The notes beneath the pieces were generated by a model. The model was not told the origin of the DNA. It saw only the letters and a list, made by a program, of their open reading frames with translations, and made no database searches. The translations under genes were made by a program, and so were the position numbers. From contig CANREV010000018.1 in assembly GCA_947629645.1 (NCBI GenBank), positions 1-63,013 of the forward strand: a DNA stretch of 63,013 bases, given 5' to 3'. Numbering within the stretch: position 1 is the first letter of the stretch; every line of letters begins with the position of its first letter. This DNA comes from an uncultured Acetatifactor sp. (GTDB lineage Bacteria > Bacillota > Clostridia > Lachnospirales > Lachnospiraceae). Shown here in pieces: positions 24,926 to 33,163 of this stretch.

Positions 24926-26647
24926 TTAAGCAGCCGCTTTGGTCTGCTTTTTTTTGCCAAACAGCGTCTGGATGCCTTCGATGACAAGCACGATAGCCAG
25001 TGCGATCAGAAGCACTGCCAGAACAGCCTGTGCGTAAGGACCCCAGTCTGCGCCGCCTGCTGTGATAATACCGATCTGATTCTTAACGGTAACGCACAGG
25101 GAGCAGATGGTAACTACCATCATAAACGCCATAGGGATCAGGAACATCTTGTTGTTCTTGCCGATATTGCCAAGCCATGCGGCTACAGCTAACAGGCCAA
25201 GTCCTGCAAGCAGCTGGTTCGCCGCGCCGAAAAGTCCCCAGATCTTTGCGTAGCCGGTCATACCTAACGCCACGCCCAGTACAACTGTGATCAGCGTTGC
25301 CACATAAGGATTTACCAGAACTTTCTTCCAGCCTTCCTTTACGTCTTTTGCGGTCTGTCCGGGCTCCAGCCAGAACTCCTGGAACATGAAACGGGCAAGA
25401 CGGGTAGCCGTATCCAGGGAGGTCAGGCAGAATGCAGAGTAGGTCAGGATCAGCAAAGTCTGCAGAATGGAAACCCCCGTTTCAGACATGCCTACGCTGG
25501 CAAACATCTGAGAGATACCGCCTGCAAAGATTGCGGTAGCGCCGGAAGTGATACCGTTTTTATAAGCGAAATTGATAGCGCAGACTGTAAGGACAGCCAG
25601 CACGCACTCCAACAACATACCGCCGTATGCGATGGGTTTTGCGTCCTTTTCCTTATCCAGCTGCTTGGAGGTGGTACCTGAGGAAACCAGTGAGTGGAAA
25701 CCTGAGATAGCGCCGCATGCAACCGTGGTAAACAGCACGGGGAACAGATACTGGGTACCGTTTCCGCTGTCTACGGCAAAGCCGGTAAACGCCTGCATCC
25801 CGTCCATGGAAGGATGGGCAATGATCACGCCCACCAATGCGATGCCAAGCATTGCATAAAGCAGGAAAGAGCTTAAGTAATCACGAGGCTGCAGAAGGAT
25901 CCACACGGGAGTGACGGAAGCCACCGCAATATAGATGCCCACAATGATCATCCAGGTGTTGTTTGACAGATAGATCGGATGGAAGTTCATACCGATTGCC
26001 ATGCAGAGCACAATGGCCAGCACACCTAAAACGGTGGAGACCAGCATAGGCGCGTTCCTTCTGTATACCATGAACCCAAACGCGATCGCAATCAAGATGA
26101 ACAGCAGAGACACCATGGCGACAGATGCATTGGAAGCGGAAGCTGCTTTGTCTACCACACCGTTTGCGTCATAGGTCGCGCAGAACGTGGACGCCACGAT
26201 GGAAGCGAATGCAGCGACCACAAGGATCAGCGTCAGGTAAGCAAAGATCAGAAACAGTCTCTTTGCCCTGCGGCTCATGTTCACGGAAATGATCTCTCCG
26301 ATGGACTGCCCTTTGTGACGCAAAGATGCGAACAATGCGCCGAAGTCATGAACGCCGCCGAAGAAGATACCGCCGATGAGTATCCAGAGCACAACGGGAA
26401 CCCAGCCGAAAATTGCGGCATTGATGGGTCCGGTGATGGGGCCTGCGCCGGCAATGGAAGAAAAATGGTGTCCCATCAGGACGGGAGCCTTCGCGGGAAC
26501 GTAATCCACACCGTCCTCCAGCTCATGCGCGGGTGTAGGCGTATCCTTCTCTCCTACGCCCCATTGCTTGCAGAGCCATCTGCCGTAGAATATGTACCCG
26601 CAGATCAGAACTGCAAGACAGAGAAGCAACAGTACTAATGAATTCAT
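24926..26647 (-). CDS. cstA: Carbon starvation protein CstA family transporter
   Basis: This 573-residue membrane protein has about 16 hydrophobic segments and the family signatures VLMGHHFSSIAGAGPITGP near residue 57 and SGFHSLVSSGTTSKQLD near 310. CstA-type proteins import peptides or pyruvate at nutrient limitation. The start overlaps the stop of the 177-residue upstream gene by 4 bp, so they are translationally coupled; the 177-residue protein is a likely functional partner. Length is at the short end of the family. Terminator at 24822-24863. Confidence 0.93.
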   Translation of the reverse strand: MNSLVLLLLCLAVLICGYIFYGRWLCKQWGVGEKDTPTPAHELEDGVDYVPAKAPVLMGHHFSSIAGAGPITGPINAAIFGWVPVVLWILIGGIFFGGVHDFGALFASLRHKGQSIGEIISVNMSRRAKRLFLIFAYLTLILVVAAFASIVASTFCATYDANGVVDKAASASNASVAMVSLLFILIAIAFGFMVYRRNAPMLVSTVLGVLAIVLCMAIGMNFHPIYLSNNTWMIIVGIYIAVASVTPVWILLQPRDYLSSFLLYAMLGIALVGVIIAHPSMDGMQAFTGFAVDSGNGTQYLFPVLFTTVACGAISGFHSLVSSGTTSKQLDKEKDAKPIAYGGMLLECVLAVLTVCAINFAYKNGITSGATAIFAGGISQMFASVGMSETGVSILQTLLILTYSAFCLTSLDTATRLARFMFQEFWLEPGQTAKDVKEGWKKVLVNPYVATLITVVLGVALGMTGYAKIWGLFGAANQLLAGLGLLAVAAWLGNIGKNNKMFLIPMAFMMVVTICSLCVTVKNQIGIITAGGADWGPYAQAVLAVLLIALAIVLVIEGIQTLFGKKKQTKAAA

Positions 26648-27177
26648 TTGTCCTCTCTCCTTTTCTTTTTAGGAAATAATATTTTTTTCAAAATTTTCGC
26701 TGTACTGCGACCGGCATAATTACTCTCAATACGGTCACCGTCTTCAAAACAGACGATGGCGTTGTGGTAATCCAGCCATCCATGCAGCGAAAAATGAAAA
26801 CTTTTGTAAATGCGGCTCTTTTTCAATGCCGTCATGGCATCCGCGTCACAGGTATCACAGAGAAAAATCGCCGTGATAAAGGTATACATATGCCCCGGAC
26901 CGATATGCATCCGTTTGCAGCCGTCCTCATAAGCCTGCGATTTGCAGCTTTCAAAAATCTCCTTCGTCAGACGGGGCACATTGTAAAGGTAGACGAACTC
27001 CTCGCTGTCTGACGCCCACAGCTCCGCTTTGCGCGAGAGAACATACTTTTGTGAATGCTCAAAAAAATCACAGCGAGCTGTGAGTGGAAGATGTTCTTCA
27101 TCGAACCGGGTTATGTTAAAATAGGACTCATAGCTTTGCAGCAGTTTTTCCACCGCATCCATTCTGAGGCTGTTCAT
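26644..27177 (-). CDS. Uncharacterised cstA-coupled protein
   Basis: This 177-residue soluble protein is of a family I cannot name. It has conserved-looking blocks ITRFDEEHLPLTARCDFFEH, RKAELWASDSEEFVYLYN and KRMHIGPGHMYTFITAIF, and a Cys-rich FLCDTCDADAM motif near 112-122. A very basic tail follows (KILFPKKKRREDK). The start ATG 27177 has GGAG in place; an in-frame start 18 bp upstream lacks one. It precedes cstA with a 4-bp overlap. A regulatory or accessory role for CstA is inferred only from this coupling. Confidence 0.7.
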   Translation of the reverse strand: MNSLRMDAVEKLLQSYESYFNITRFDEEHLPLTARCDFFEHSQKYVLSRKAELWASDSEEFVYLYNVPRLTKEIFESCKSQAYEDGCKRMHIGPGHMYTFITAIFLCDTCDADAMTALKKSRIYKSFHFSLHGWLDYHNAIVCFEDGDRIESNYAGRSTAKILKKILFPKKKRREDK

Positions 27178-27300
27178 GTCAACTCCAAAATACAATGTTT
27201 TAACAGAGTGTTTTTTGATTGCCCAACGATACCTGTTTACTTTAATACATTAATTTATAAAAATTCTATAAACATACTAGCACATTTATACCATATTTCT

Positions 27301-27318
27301 ATAGTACTTTAGTACTAT
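27301..27318. repeat. Perfect 8-bp palindrome ATAGTACT-TT-AGTACTAT
   Basis: Two perfect 8-bp arms with a 2-bp centre lie 4 bp beyond the stop of rluD and about 125 bp upstream of the cstA partner gene. It has no T-run, so it fits a protein-binding operator better than a terminator; the regulator is unknown. Confidence 0.5.
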
Positions 27319-27321
27319 GGT

Positions 27322-28230
27322 TCATAATATTTCCAGCAGATGGGTAAAATATTCCGGCAAAGGAGCTTCCACCTCCACATATTCACCCGTAGACGGGTGC
27401 ACAAACCCCAGCGTCTTTGCGTGAAGCGTCTGCCCCTGCAGGGAAAAAGGACATTTCCTGTTGGAGTAGACCTCGTCCCCCAAAAGAGGATAACCGATGC
27501 TCGCCATATGGACCCTGATCTGGTGGGTGCGGCCCGTTTCCAGTACGCATTCGATATATGTATAATCCCGAAAACGTTTCAACACGCGGTAATGAGTCAC
27601 AGCCCGTTTCCCGCCCCGCTCGTTGACGGCCATCTTCTTACGGTCCGTCGGATGCCTTCCGACGGGCTTGTCGATCACTCCCCGGTCCTCTTTCAGACAG
27701 CCGCAGCAGATTGCCTCATATTTTCTTGTAATGGAATGGTCCTTAAGCTGTTGCGCGATAGACTGGTGAGCCTCGTTATTCTTACAGGCGATGACGGACC
27801 CCGTGGTATCTTTGTCGATGCGATGCACAATACCGGGCCGCAAATAGCCGTTGATACCGGAAAGATCGCTGCCGCAGTGATACAGCAGCGCATTGACCAG
27901 CGTGCCGCTGTAGTGTCCCGCCGCGGGGTGCACCACCATGCCTTTCGGTTTGTTGACAACGATCACATCCTTATCCTCATAAAGAATGTCCAGAGGAATG
28001 TTTTCCGGCCTGATATCCGGCTCCACGGATTCCGGCAGCGCAAACGTCACAATATCGTCCGTTTTCACGCGATAGCTGCCCCTCACAGGCTGTCCGTTTA
28101 CAGTGACCGCCTCGTTGCGAATCAATTTCTGAATAAAAGAACGCGACAAAGAATCGATAAGCATTGACAAACACTTATCGATTCTCTCCTCTTCCAATTC
28201 TTCTGTTATCTCAAATCGAAACATTTCCAT
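27322..28230 (-). CDS. rluD: Pseudouridine synthase RluD family
   Basis: This 302-residue enzyme has an S4 RNA-binding domain (about 12-70, RIDKCLSMLIDSLSRSFIQ) and the catalytic signature GIVHRIDKDTTGSVI near residue 135, with the catalytic Asp in HRID. The family converts uridines of 23S rRNA helix 69 to pseudouridine; the exact targets here are unknown. It lies downstream of lspA in the usual lspA-rluD order. Met1 or Met3 may be the start. Confidence 0.92.
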   Translation of the reverse strand: MEMFRFEITEELEEERIDKCLSMLIDSLSRSFIQKLIRNEAVTVNGQPVRGSYRVKTDDIVTFALPESVEPDIRPENIPLDILYEDKDVIVVNKPKGMVVHPAAGHYSGTLVNALLYHCGSDLSGINGYLRPGIVHRIDKDTTGSVIACKNNEAHQSIAQQLKDHSITRKYEAICCGCLKEDRGVIDKPVGRHPTDRKKMAVNERGGKRAVTHYRVLKRFRDYTYIECVLETGRTHQIRVHMASIGYPLLGDEVYSNRKCPFSLQGQTLHAKTLGFVHPSTGEYVEVEAPLPEYFTHLLEIL

Positions 28231-28283
28231 AGAAACAATTCCCGAATTACTTTTTTACCGCACAAAAGATACGATTCCGGTTT

Positions 28284-28808
28284 CTATTTCATCTCGCGGT
28301 AGCGGTTCTGCTTGAAATTCAAAAAATCCAGATCTTTCTCTTTATACACAAACGCAAACAGGATAAAAAGTCCGATCATCGCCACCACAATATAACAGTC
28401 GGCTATATTAAAGATAGGATAATTGATCAGCACAAAGGAAATGAAATCCACAACATAATCGAATCGCAGCCTGTCGATCATGTTGCCGATTCCTCCCGCG
28501 ATCACAAAGGAAAGCAGGACGTGAGCGATATTATATTTTTTCCGCGCGGGAAGCTTAAACAGAAAGAACAGGATCACCGCAAGGAATACAAAACCAACGA
28601 ACAGAATAAAAAATTTCTGGTTCTGCAGCATACCGAAAGCGGATCCTCTGTTTTCCAGATATTGCAGCTCCAACACGCCGTCTATCAGCACAATGGCGGG
28701 ATGGTCTTTCAGGTTCAGTATCGCAAAATATTTGGTGAACTGATCCAGCGCCAGCAGCGCCGCAATCACTAATGCATCTATAATCAACAGTACCGCTTTC
28801 TTATTCAT
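28284..28808 (-). CDS. lspA: Signal peptidase II (prolipoprotein)
   Basis: This 174-residue aspartic protease has four membrane spans. The catalytic Asp pair lies in GGIGNMIDRL and FNIADCYIV. It cleaves lipoprotein signal peptides after diacylglyceryl transfer. ATG 28808 overlaps the aroB stop and follows GAGG; an earlier ATG at 28814 has no room for a binding site. Lipoproteins such as the carboxypeptidase at 33.2 kb are potential substrates. Confidence 0.95.
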   Translation of the reverse strand: MNKKAVLLIIDALVIAALLALDQFTKYFAILNLKDHPAIVLIDGVLELQYLENRGSAFGMLQNQKFFILFVGFVFLAVILFFLFKLPARKKYNIAHVLLSFVIAGGIGNMIDRLRFDYVVDFISFVLINYPIFNIADCYIVVAMIGLFILFAFVYKEKDLDFLNFKQNRYREMK

Positions 28809-29910
28809 GGGCATCCTCTTCACTGAAATAGATTTCGTTGACGGCATTGAGAATTTCTTCCTCGGTGACCGTTCTGTCGATCACCGCTTTGCCGATCTTT
28901 TTCAGCAGTACAAATTTGAGCGTGCCGCCTTCCATCTTTTTATCCGACTTAGTGAGGCGCACAATCTCCCGAGGCTCAATCCCCTCTATGGAAATGGGAA
29001 GATTGAAGGGGACGAACATATCTCTGATCTCGTAGTACTCATCCATGGAGAGCAGTTCCTTTTTCCATGAGATATATGCGGCCGCAACGCATCCCAAAGC
29101 AACGCATTCGCCGTGATACAAGGCGAAATTCTTATATTTTTCAACCGCATGGCCGATAGTATGCCCGTAATTTAACAGCGCTCTTTCCCCCTGCTCCGTG
29201 GGATCTTTCTCGACTACCATCTTTTTAACGCTGCAGCTGCGCTGTAACATCTCCTGAAGCACGTTCAGGTCGCGCTCGCAGATCTCATACATATTTTCAA
29301 TCAGCCATTCATAAAAAAGGCTGTCGCGGATCAGACCGTGTTTCATGACCTCCGCAAAGCCGGAAAAAAACTGCCTGTCGTCCAATGTGCTGAGGGTGGC
29401 AAGGTTCATATAGACCAGACGGGGCATCTTAAACGCGCCCACCATATTTTTATATCCGTCAAAATCCACGCCCGTCTTGCCGCCGATACTGCTGTCCGCC
29501 TGCGCAAGCAGCGTAGTCGGGACCTGAACAAAGTCTACGCCCCGCAGATAAGTGGCGGCCGCGTATCCGGTCAGATCGCCCACCACGCCGCCTCCCAGCG
29601 CGATCAGCATATCCTTGCGGTCAAATCCTTCCTCGATCAGAAAACGATAAACGCCCTTTACGGTATCAAGATTCTTATTCTCTTCCCCATTGGGGAATAC
29701 ATATTTGACGGCCTTTAAGCATCTGTCCTTCAATATTCCAAGGATTTCATTCCCGTAAAACCCGTCCACCCTGGAATCCGTCACGATGCAAAGGCGCTTT
29801 CCATCGCACCCCAAAGCCTTCAGCTCGTCCCACAGTTCATCGAAAGACTGGGTAAACACAATATCATAACAGGGCTTTTTATTGTAAAGTATCGGTAATC
29901 TCTCAGACAT
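28801..29910 (-). CDS. aroB: 3-Dehydroquinate synthase
   Basis: This 369-residue enzyme of the shikimate pathway turns DAHP into 3-dehydroquinate with catalytic NAD+ and Zn2+. NAD-binding GGGVVGDLTGYAAATYLRG and VPTTLLAQADSSIGGKTGVD, and zinc ligands in NYGHTIGHAVE and LYHGECVALG, are intact. The ATG at 29910 follows GGGAGAGC; an in-frame TTG at 29928 is less likely. No other aro genes are in the window; it sits between sepF and lspA, overlapping the latter by 8 bp. Confidence 0.95.
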   Translation of the reverse strand: MSERLPILYNKKPCYDIVFTQSFDELWDELKALGCDGKRLCIVTDSRVDGFYGNEILGILKDRCLKAVKYVFPNGEENKNLDTVKGVYRFLIEEGFDRKDMLIALGGGVVGDLTGYAAATYLRGVDFVQVPTTLLAQADSSIGGKTGVDFDGYKNMVGAFKMPRLVYMNLATLSTLDDRQFFSGFAEVMKHGLIRDSLFYEWLIENMYEICERDLNVLQEMLQRSCSVKKMVVEKDPTEQGERALLNYGHTIGHAVEKYKNFALYHGECVALGCVAAAYISWKKELLSMDEYYEIRDMFVPFNLPISIEGIEPREIVRLTKSDKKMEGGTLKFVLLKKIGKAVIDRTVTEEEILNAVNEIYFSEEDAHE

Positions 29911-29924
29911 AGACTGCTCTCCCG

Positions 29925-30446
29925 TCAATTATTCAGCGGCATATCGAAAGAGTTGCCGAAAATATCCTGAAAATCGCCGGAAATGTCCACACTGGCCGGT
30001 GTGATAATAAAAATATAATGGGATATTTTCTGGAGATTGCCGCCGATCGCAAAACAGGACCCGCTGGTAAAGTCGATGATACGCTGGGCTACATCCACAT
30101 CCAGTCCCTCGAGATTGAGCACAACGGTGCGGTTTGCCAAAAGCGTTTCCGTGATTTCTCTCGCATCCTCCACAGAGGTAGGTTTTATCACGCAGACCTC
30201 CATACCGCCGCCGTTGTTCATTCTCTTTACAGGTTTGCTGATCGGAGTGATTTTGCCGCCTGACGCAGTCTTTTTGGCGGCAGCTGCATCCTCATAATCC
30301 CCGGTATCTTTCGCTTTGGATGAGCCCGATTTTTTGGGGGCAGGCTCCATGTCCTCCTCATCGTCAAGATACTCATCGTCATAGTACTCATCGTCCTCAT
30401 CGCCGTTGAGCTTCATATAATTTAAAAACTTGTCCATTACACTCAT
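29925..30446 (-). CDS. sepF: SepF, Z-ring-associated division protein
   Basis: This 173-residue cytoplasmic protein has an N-terminal membrane-binding helix (MSVMDKFLNYMKL), an acidic linker of Asp/Glu/Tyr repeats (about 14-75) and a SepF core (MEVCVIKPTSVEDAREITE through DFTSGSCFAIGG). SepF polymerises into rings that tether FtsZ to the membrane during septation. It overlaps the yggS stop by 4 bp. In Bacillus it sits in a larger ylm cluster; here aroB follows instead. Confidence 0.93.
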   Translation of the reverse strand: MSVMDKFLNYMKLNGDEDDEYYDDEYLDDEEDMEPAPKKSGSSKAKDTGDYEDAAAAKKTASGGKITPISKPVKRMNNGGGMEVCVIKPTSVEDAREITETLLANRTVVLNLEGLDVDVAQRIIDFTSGSCFAIGGNLQKISHYIFIITPASVDISGDFQDIFGNSFDMPLNN

Positions 30447-31162
30447 TCTGTTACCATGCCTTTCGCATAAGCCCGTTCTCCAAAGATGCCGGTGCCCACC
30501 CTGACATAAGTGGCGCCTTCCTCTACCGCAACGGAATAATCTCCTGTCATACCCATCGACAGTACATTCATACTAACATTATCAATGTTTTTTTGTTCTA
30601 TGTCAACAGACAATTTCCTCAATTTGCGGAAATATTGACGGTTATCCTCTGCATTTTCAACAAATGGGGCGATGGTCATAAGACCTGAAATATGAATATT
30701 GGGTAATTTTGCCACCTGCCGGACAAGGTCTTCCGTCTCCTGCAATGTCACGCCGAACTTGCTCTCCTCCTGGGCTACATTAACCTCCAACAAAATGTTG
30801 ACTTTAACCTGCTGTTTCACAGCTTCCCTGCTGATCTCCTCTGCGAGGCGAAAAGAATCCACACTGTGGATCAGGAAAACCTTTCCCACAATATACTTTA
30901 CCTTATTGCGCTGCAGATGGCCGATCATATGCCATCGCACATCCGGGGGCATCTGCGGCATCTTGTCCATCATTTCCTGCACTTTGTTCTCACCAAAGTC
31001 ACGGGACCCTGCCTCATAAGCCTCCATTAACATGGAGACCGGTTTTGTCTTGCTGACAGAGATGAGCGTTACCTGTTTTCTGTCGCGCCCTGCCCTGTCG
31101 CAGGCTTCCCCGATTCTTTGCTCCACATGCTTTAAATTTTCCCGGACCATATTTTGCATCAT
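30443..31162 (-). CDS. yggS: YggS family PLP homeostasis protein
   Basis: This 239-residue PLP-binding barrel protein has the PLP Lys in LISVSKTKPVSM and a following DFGENKVQEM. It has the conserved SMGMTGDYSVAVEEGATYVRVGTGIFG. YggS proteins buffer pyridoxal phosphate and affect amino-acid metabolism; no enzymatic activity is established. It is translationally coupled to sepF, as in many Firmicutes. GGGAG precedes ATG 31162. Confidence 0.94.
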   Translation of the reverse strand: MMQNMVRENLKHVEQRIGEACDRAGRDRKQVTLISVSKTKPVSMLMEAYEAGSRDFGENKVQEMMDKMPQMPPDVRWHMIGHLQRNKVKYIVGKVFLIHSVDSFRLAEEISREAVKQQVKVNILLEVNVAQEESKFGVTLQETEDLVRQVAKLPNIHISGLMTIAPFVENAEDNRQYFRKLRKLSVDIEQKNIDNVSMNVLSMGMTGDYSVAVEEGATYVRVGTGIFGERAYAKGMVTE

Positions 31163-31216
31163 TTTTGATCATACTCCCTTCGACTATGCGGATATATATG
31201 CCATATCATTTGAGAC

Positions 31217-32608
31217 TCACTGGTTGATAAACTGGTCGTCACTGACGGAATCCGCGTTGAGTACGATGTAATCGTAAACGCTCAGCCCGTATTTTGTGTT
31301 GGGCTGCACGATAGCGTATTCATCATTCTGGTACAGGATACTGATCTGTTTGAAATCGGCATACCCCTTGTTCATGTTGTAAACACCCGTCAGAGTGGCG
31401 CGCTTGCTGACTGTAAAAGTCTCCTGACTGTCCAGTTTATACAGCGTATCCCCCGTATTCAAAATGGAACTGTCCACATAATATTCTTTCGTATCGCTGT
31501 CAAAATGGTAAACCTCTATCTCCACTACCTCGCTGGATATCGTACCATCCTCCAAGATACACTGGCGCATGATGCTCTCTCCCTCATTCGTGCCTCCGGG
31601 GATCACAAATTCTTCCGGTATAAGGAAAAATTCTTTCTGCACGATGGAGGATACAGGGATCTTTAATCCTGTTTCATCTTCCACAATCAGCTCTACCTCC
31701 AGAAAGCGGTCCGAGATAAAGTTGACCATAGAATTGGTAAAGGATAACTGCAGATAAGTATTTCCGTCTGCATTTGTCAAAAGCTTTACTTTTCCCCAGG
31801 ATTCATACTGATTTTTTAAAAAACGGACTTTAATGTAGTCCTTTTCCTCCAGCTCCGCTCCTCTTGAAGCTTCCACCGGAATTACAAGAGACCAGTTTTC
31901 ATTGGTGGAAAGTTTATAGGCGGGATCACCCTCAGCCATCAGGGAATTGCCAAGGAACTGCGTTTTTTCGTATTCTTTGCCCTCCAGAAGGGCGGCGGTC
32001 ACATCCTGCGGCGCAAGGTCCTCCAACCCGTCGACCCAATAGGCAACGATGCCAGGATTTGGTGAGTAAGCATAATTGACAACGCTTGAGCCATCCAGAT
32101 TGCTGATGCTCTGCAGCATATTTACATTGGCCAGTTTCAACACCGTATTTTTCAGAGAGTATTTAAAATCATAGGTATTAATGTAGCTGCGGTTGTCAAA
32201 GCTGTGGGCGAAATTGACGATCTCGCTCCGAAACTCGGCCAGTTCCCTCTCGCTCAGGGAATTTTCACCCATTGTCATACTTTCCAGTTCCTCGTTTAAA
32301 CGTCCCGTCTCGTCCACGATATAAACCAGATCGTTTTTGGCAACCCTTTCGCCTTCCCTGGCATAATAATTCACATAACCGGCAGCCGTAGTGTAAACAA
32401 CGGTCTCATCCCGGATCACTACCCCGCGGTAAATATTATCAGTGGCAAGAGAGCCTTCCTGAACCTGATAGCGCACGATATAGCTTGTCTGAAAATACAT
32501 GAAAACACAGACAATAACATAAAAAAAGATCACGCCAAAAATGATCATACCGATGTTCAGATTCAACGGCTTGCGGTATTTTTTGATCTTAGTGTTCTTT
32601 TTTGCCAC
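31217..32608 (-). CDS. HlyD-like membrane-anchored adaptor protein
   Basis: This 463-residue protein has a basic N-terminus (residues 1-14), one span (IGMIIFGVIFFYVIVCVFMY) and an extracytoplasmic part. The part starts with a biotinyl-lipoyl-like strand pattern (YRGVVIRDETVVYTTAAGYV, YYAREGERVAKNDLVYIVD) typical of HlyD adaptors. The middle is helical and the C-terminus is beta-rich. HlyD adaptors normally pair with ABC or RND exporters, but none is encoded nearby, and in Lachnospiraceae this kind of gene often sits beside sepF/yggS. An envelope or division role is inferred, not shown. Confidence 0.7.
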   Translation of the reverse strand: MAKKNTKIKKYRKPLNLNIGMIIFGVIFFYVIVCVFMYFQTSYIVRYQVQEGSLATDNIYRGVVIRDETVVYTTAAGYVNYYAREGERVAKNDLVYIVDETGRLNEELESMTMGENSLSERELAEFRSEIVNFAHSFDNRSYINTYDFKYSLKNTVLKLANVNMLQSISNLDGSSVVNYAYSPNPGIVAYWVDGLEDLAPQDVTAALLEGKEYEKTQFLGNSLMAEGDPAYKLSTNENWSLVIPVEASRGAELEEKDYIKVRFLKNQYESWGKVKLLTNADGNTYLQLSFTNSMVNFISDRFLEVELIVEDETGLKIPVSSIVQKEFFLIPEEFVIPGGTNEGESIMRQCILEDGTISSEVVEIEVYHFDSDTKEYYVDSSILNTGDTLYKLDSQETFTVSKRATLTGVYNMNKGYADFKQISILYQNDEYAIVQPNTKYGLSVYDYIVLNADSVSDDQFINQ

Positions 32609-32617
32609 GAAAATGCC

Positions 32618-32652
32618 TCCAAAATAAAGCCCCGGCTGTTCTCCGGGGCTTT
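32618..32652 (-). terminator. Terminator downstream of the small P-loop gene
   Basis: AAAGCCCCGG (32626-32635) pairs perfectly with CCGGGGCTTT (32643-32652), a 10-bp stem, followed on the minus strand by ATTTT. It separates the 139-residue gene from the HlyD-like gene. Confidence 0.88.
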
Positions 32653-32665
32653 TACAATTCTTTGC

Positions 32666-33085
32666 TTATAGAGAAATAATAATCTTATCCTTTAAGCCGG
32701 CAGGAAGCTCCGCTTCATCCATGGATACGCTTAAAATAAAATTCACGTCAAAGACCTTGCTGAGTCTTTCCAGCTTCTCAATGGTAGGGGTGATATCCCT
32801 GCCTTCCAAGCAGGAAATCTTTAAAAAGCTGTCGAAATACATCTGCTGCAGATCGTGGTCCTGAGAAAGGATACCGCTCACGAAACCTGCAAATTCATCG
32901 CTATTCTCGATGAGGCACTGGGACACATCGATCAAACGCACTTTATTGTTTAATTCATACATATGTTTCGTGCTCTTGTCCAGATACACGATACTGCCGG
33001 AAATCTCTTTGATTTCACTGTTTACCTTATCCAATAATTGCTTCGTTTTACCCTTGCCCTTCTTACCTACAATCAGCTGAACCAT
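32666..33085 (-). CDS. Small P-loop protein of unknown function
   Basis: This 139-residue protein begins MVQLIVGKKGKGKTKQLLDK, a clear Walker A (GxxGxGKT) that is almost the first thing in the protein. A hydrophobic strand SGSIVYLDKS follows and, near the C-terminus, VNFILSVSMDEAELP, a possible Walker B or sensor. I do not recognise it beyond being a small ATPase-like protein frequent in Lachnospiraceae. It is monocistronic, with its own terminator, between the D,D-carboxypeptidase and HlyD-like genes. Confidence 0.7.
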   Translation of the reverse strand: MVQLIVGKKGKGKTKQLLDKVNSEIKEISGSIVYLDKSTKHMYELNNKVRLIDVSQCLIENSDEFAGFVSGILSQDHDLQQMYFDSFLKISCLEGRDITPTIEKLERLSKVFDVNFILSVSMDEAELPAGLKDKIIISL

Positions 33086-33163
33086 TGGAATACCCTCCTA
33101 TAGTAAGTTTTATATTACTTCTCATACATTCATTATAGTGGAAAACGGTGTAAAAAACAACTA

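Noticed and set aside
27340..28167. Plus-strand 275-codon frame opposite rluD
   Set aside because: Antisense shadow of an intact gene with catalytic motifs in the other frame.
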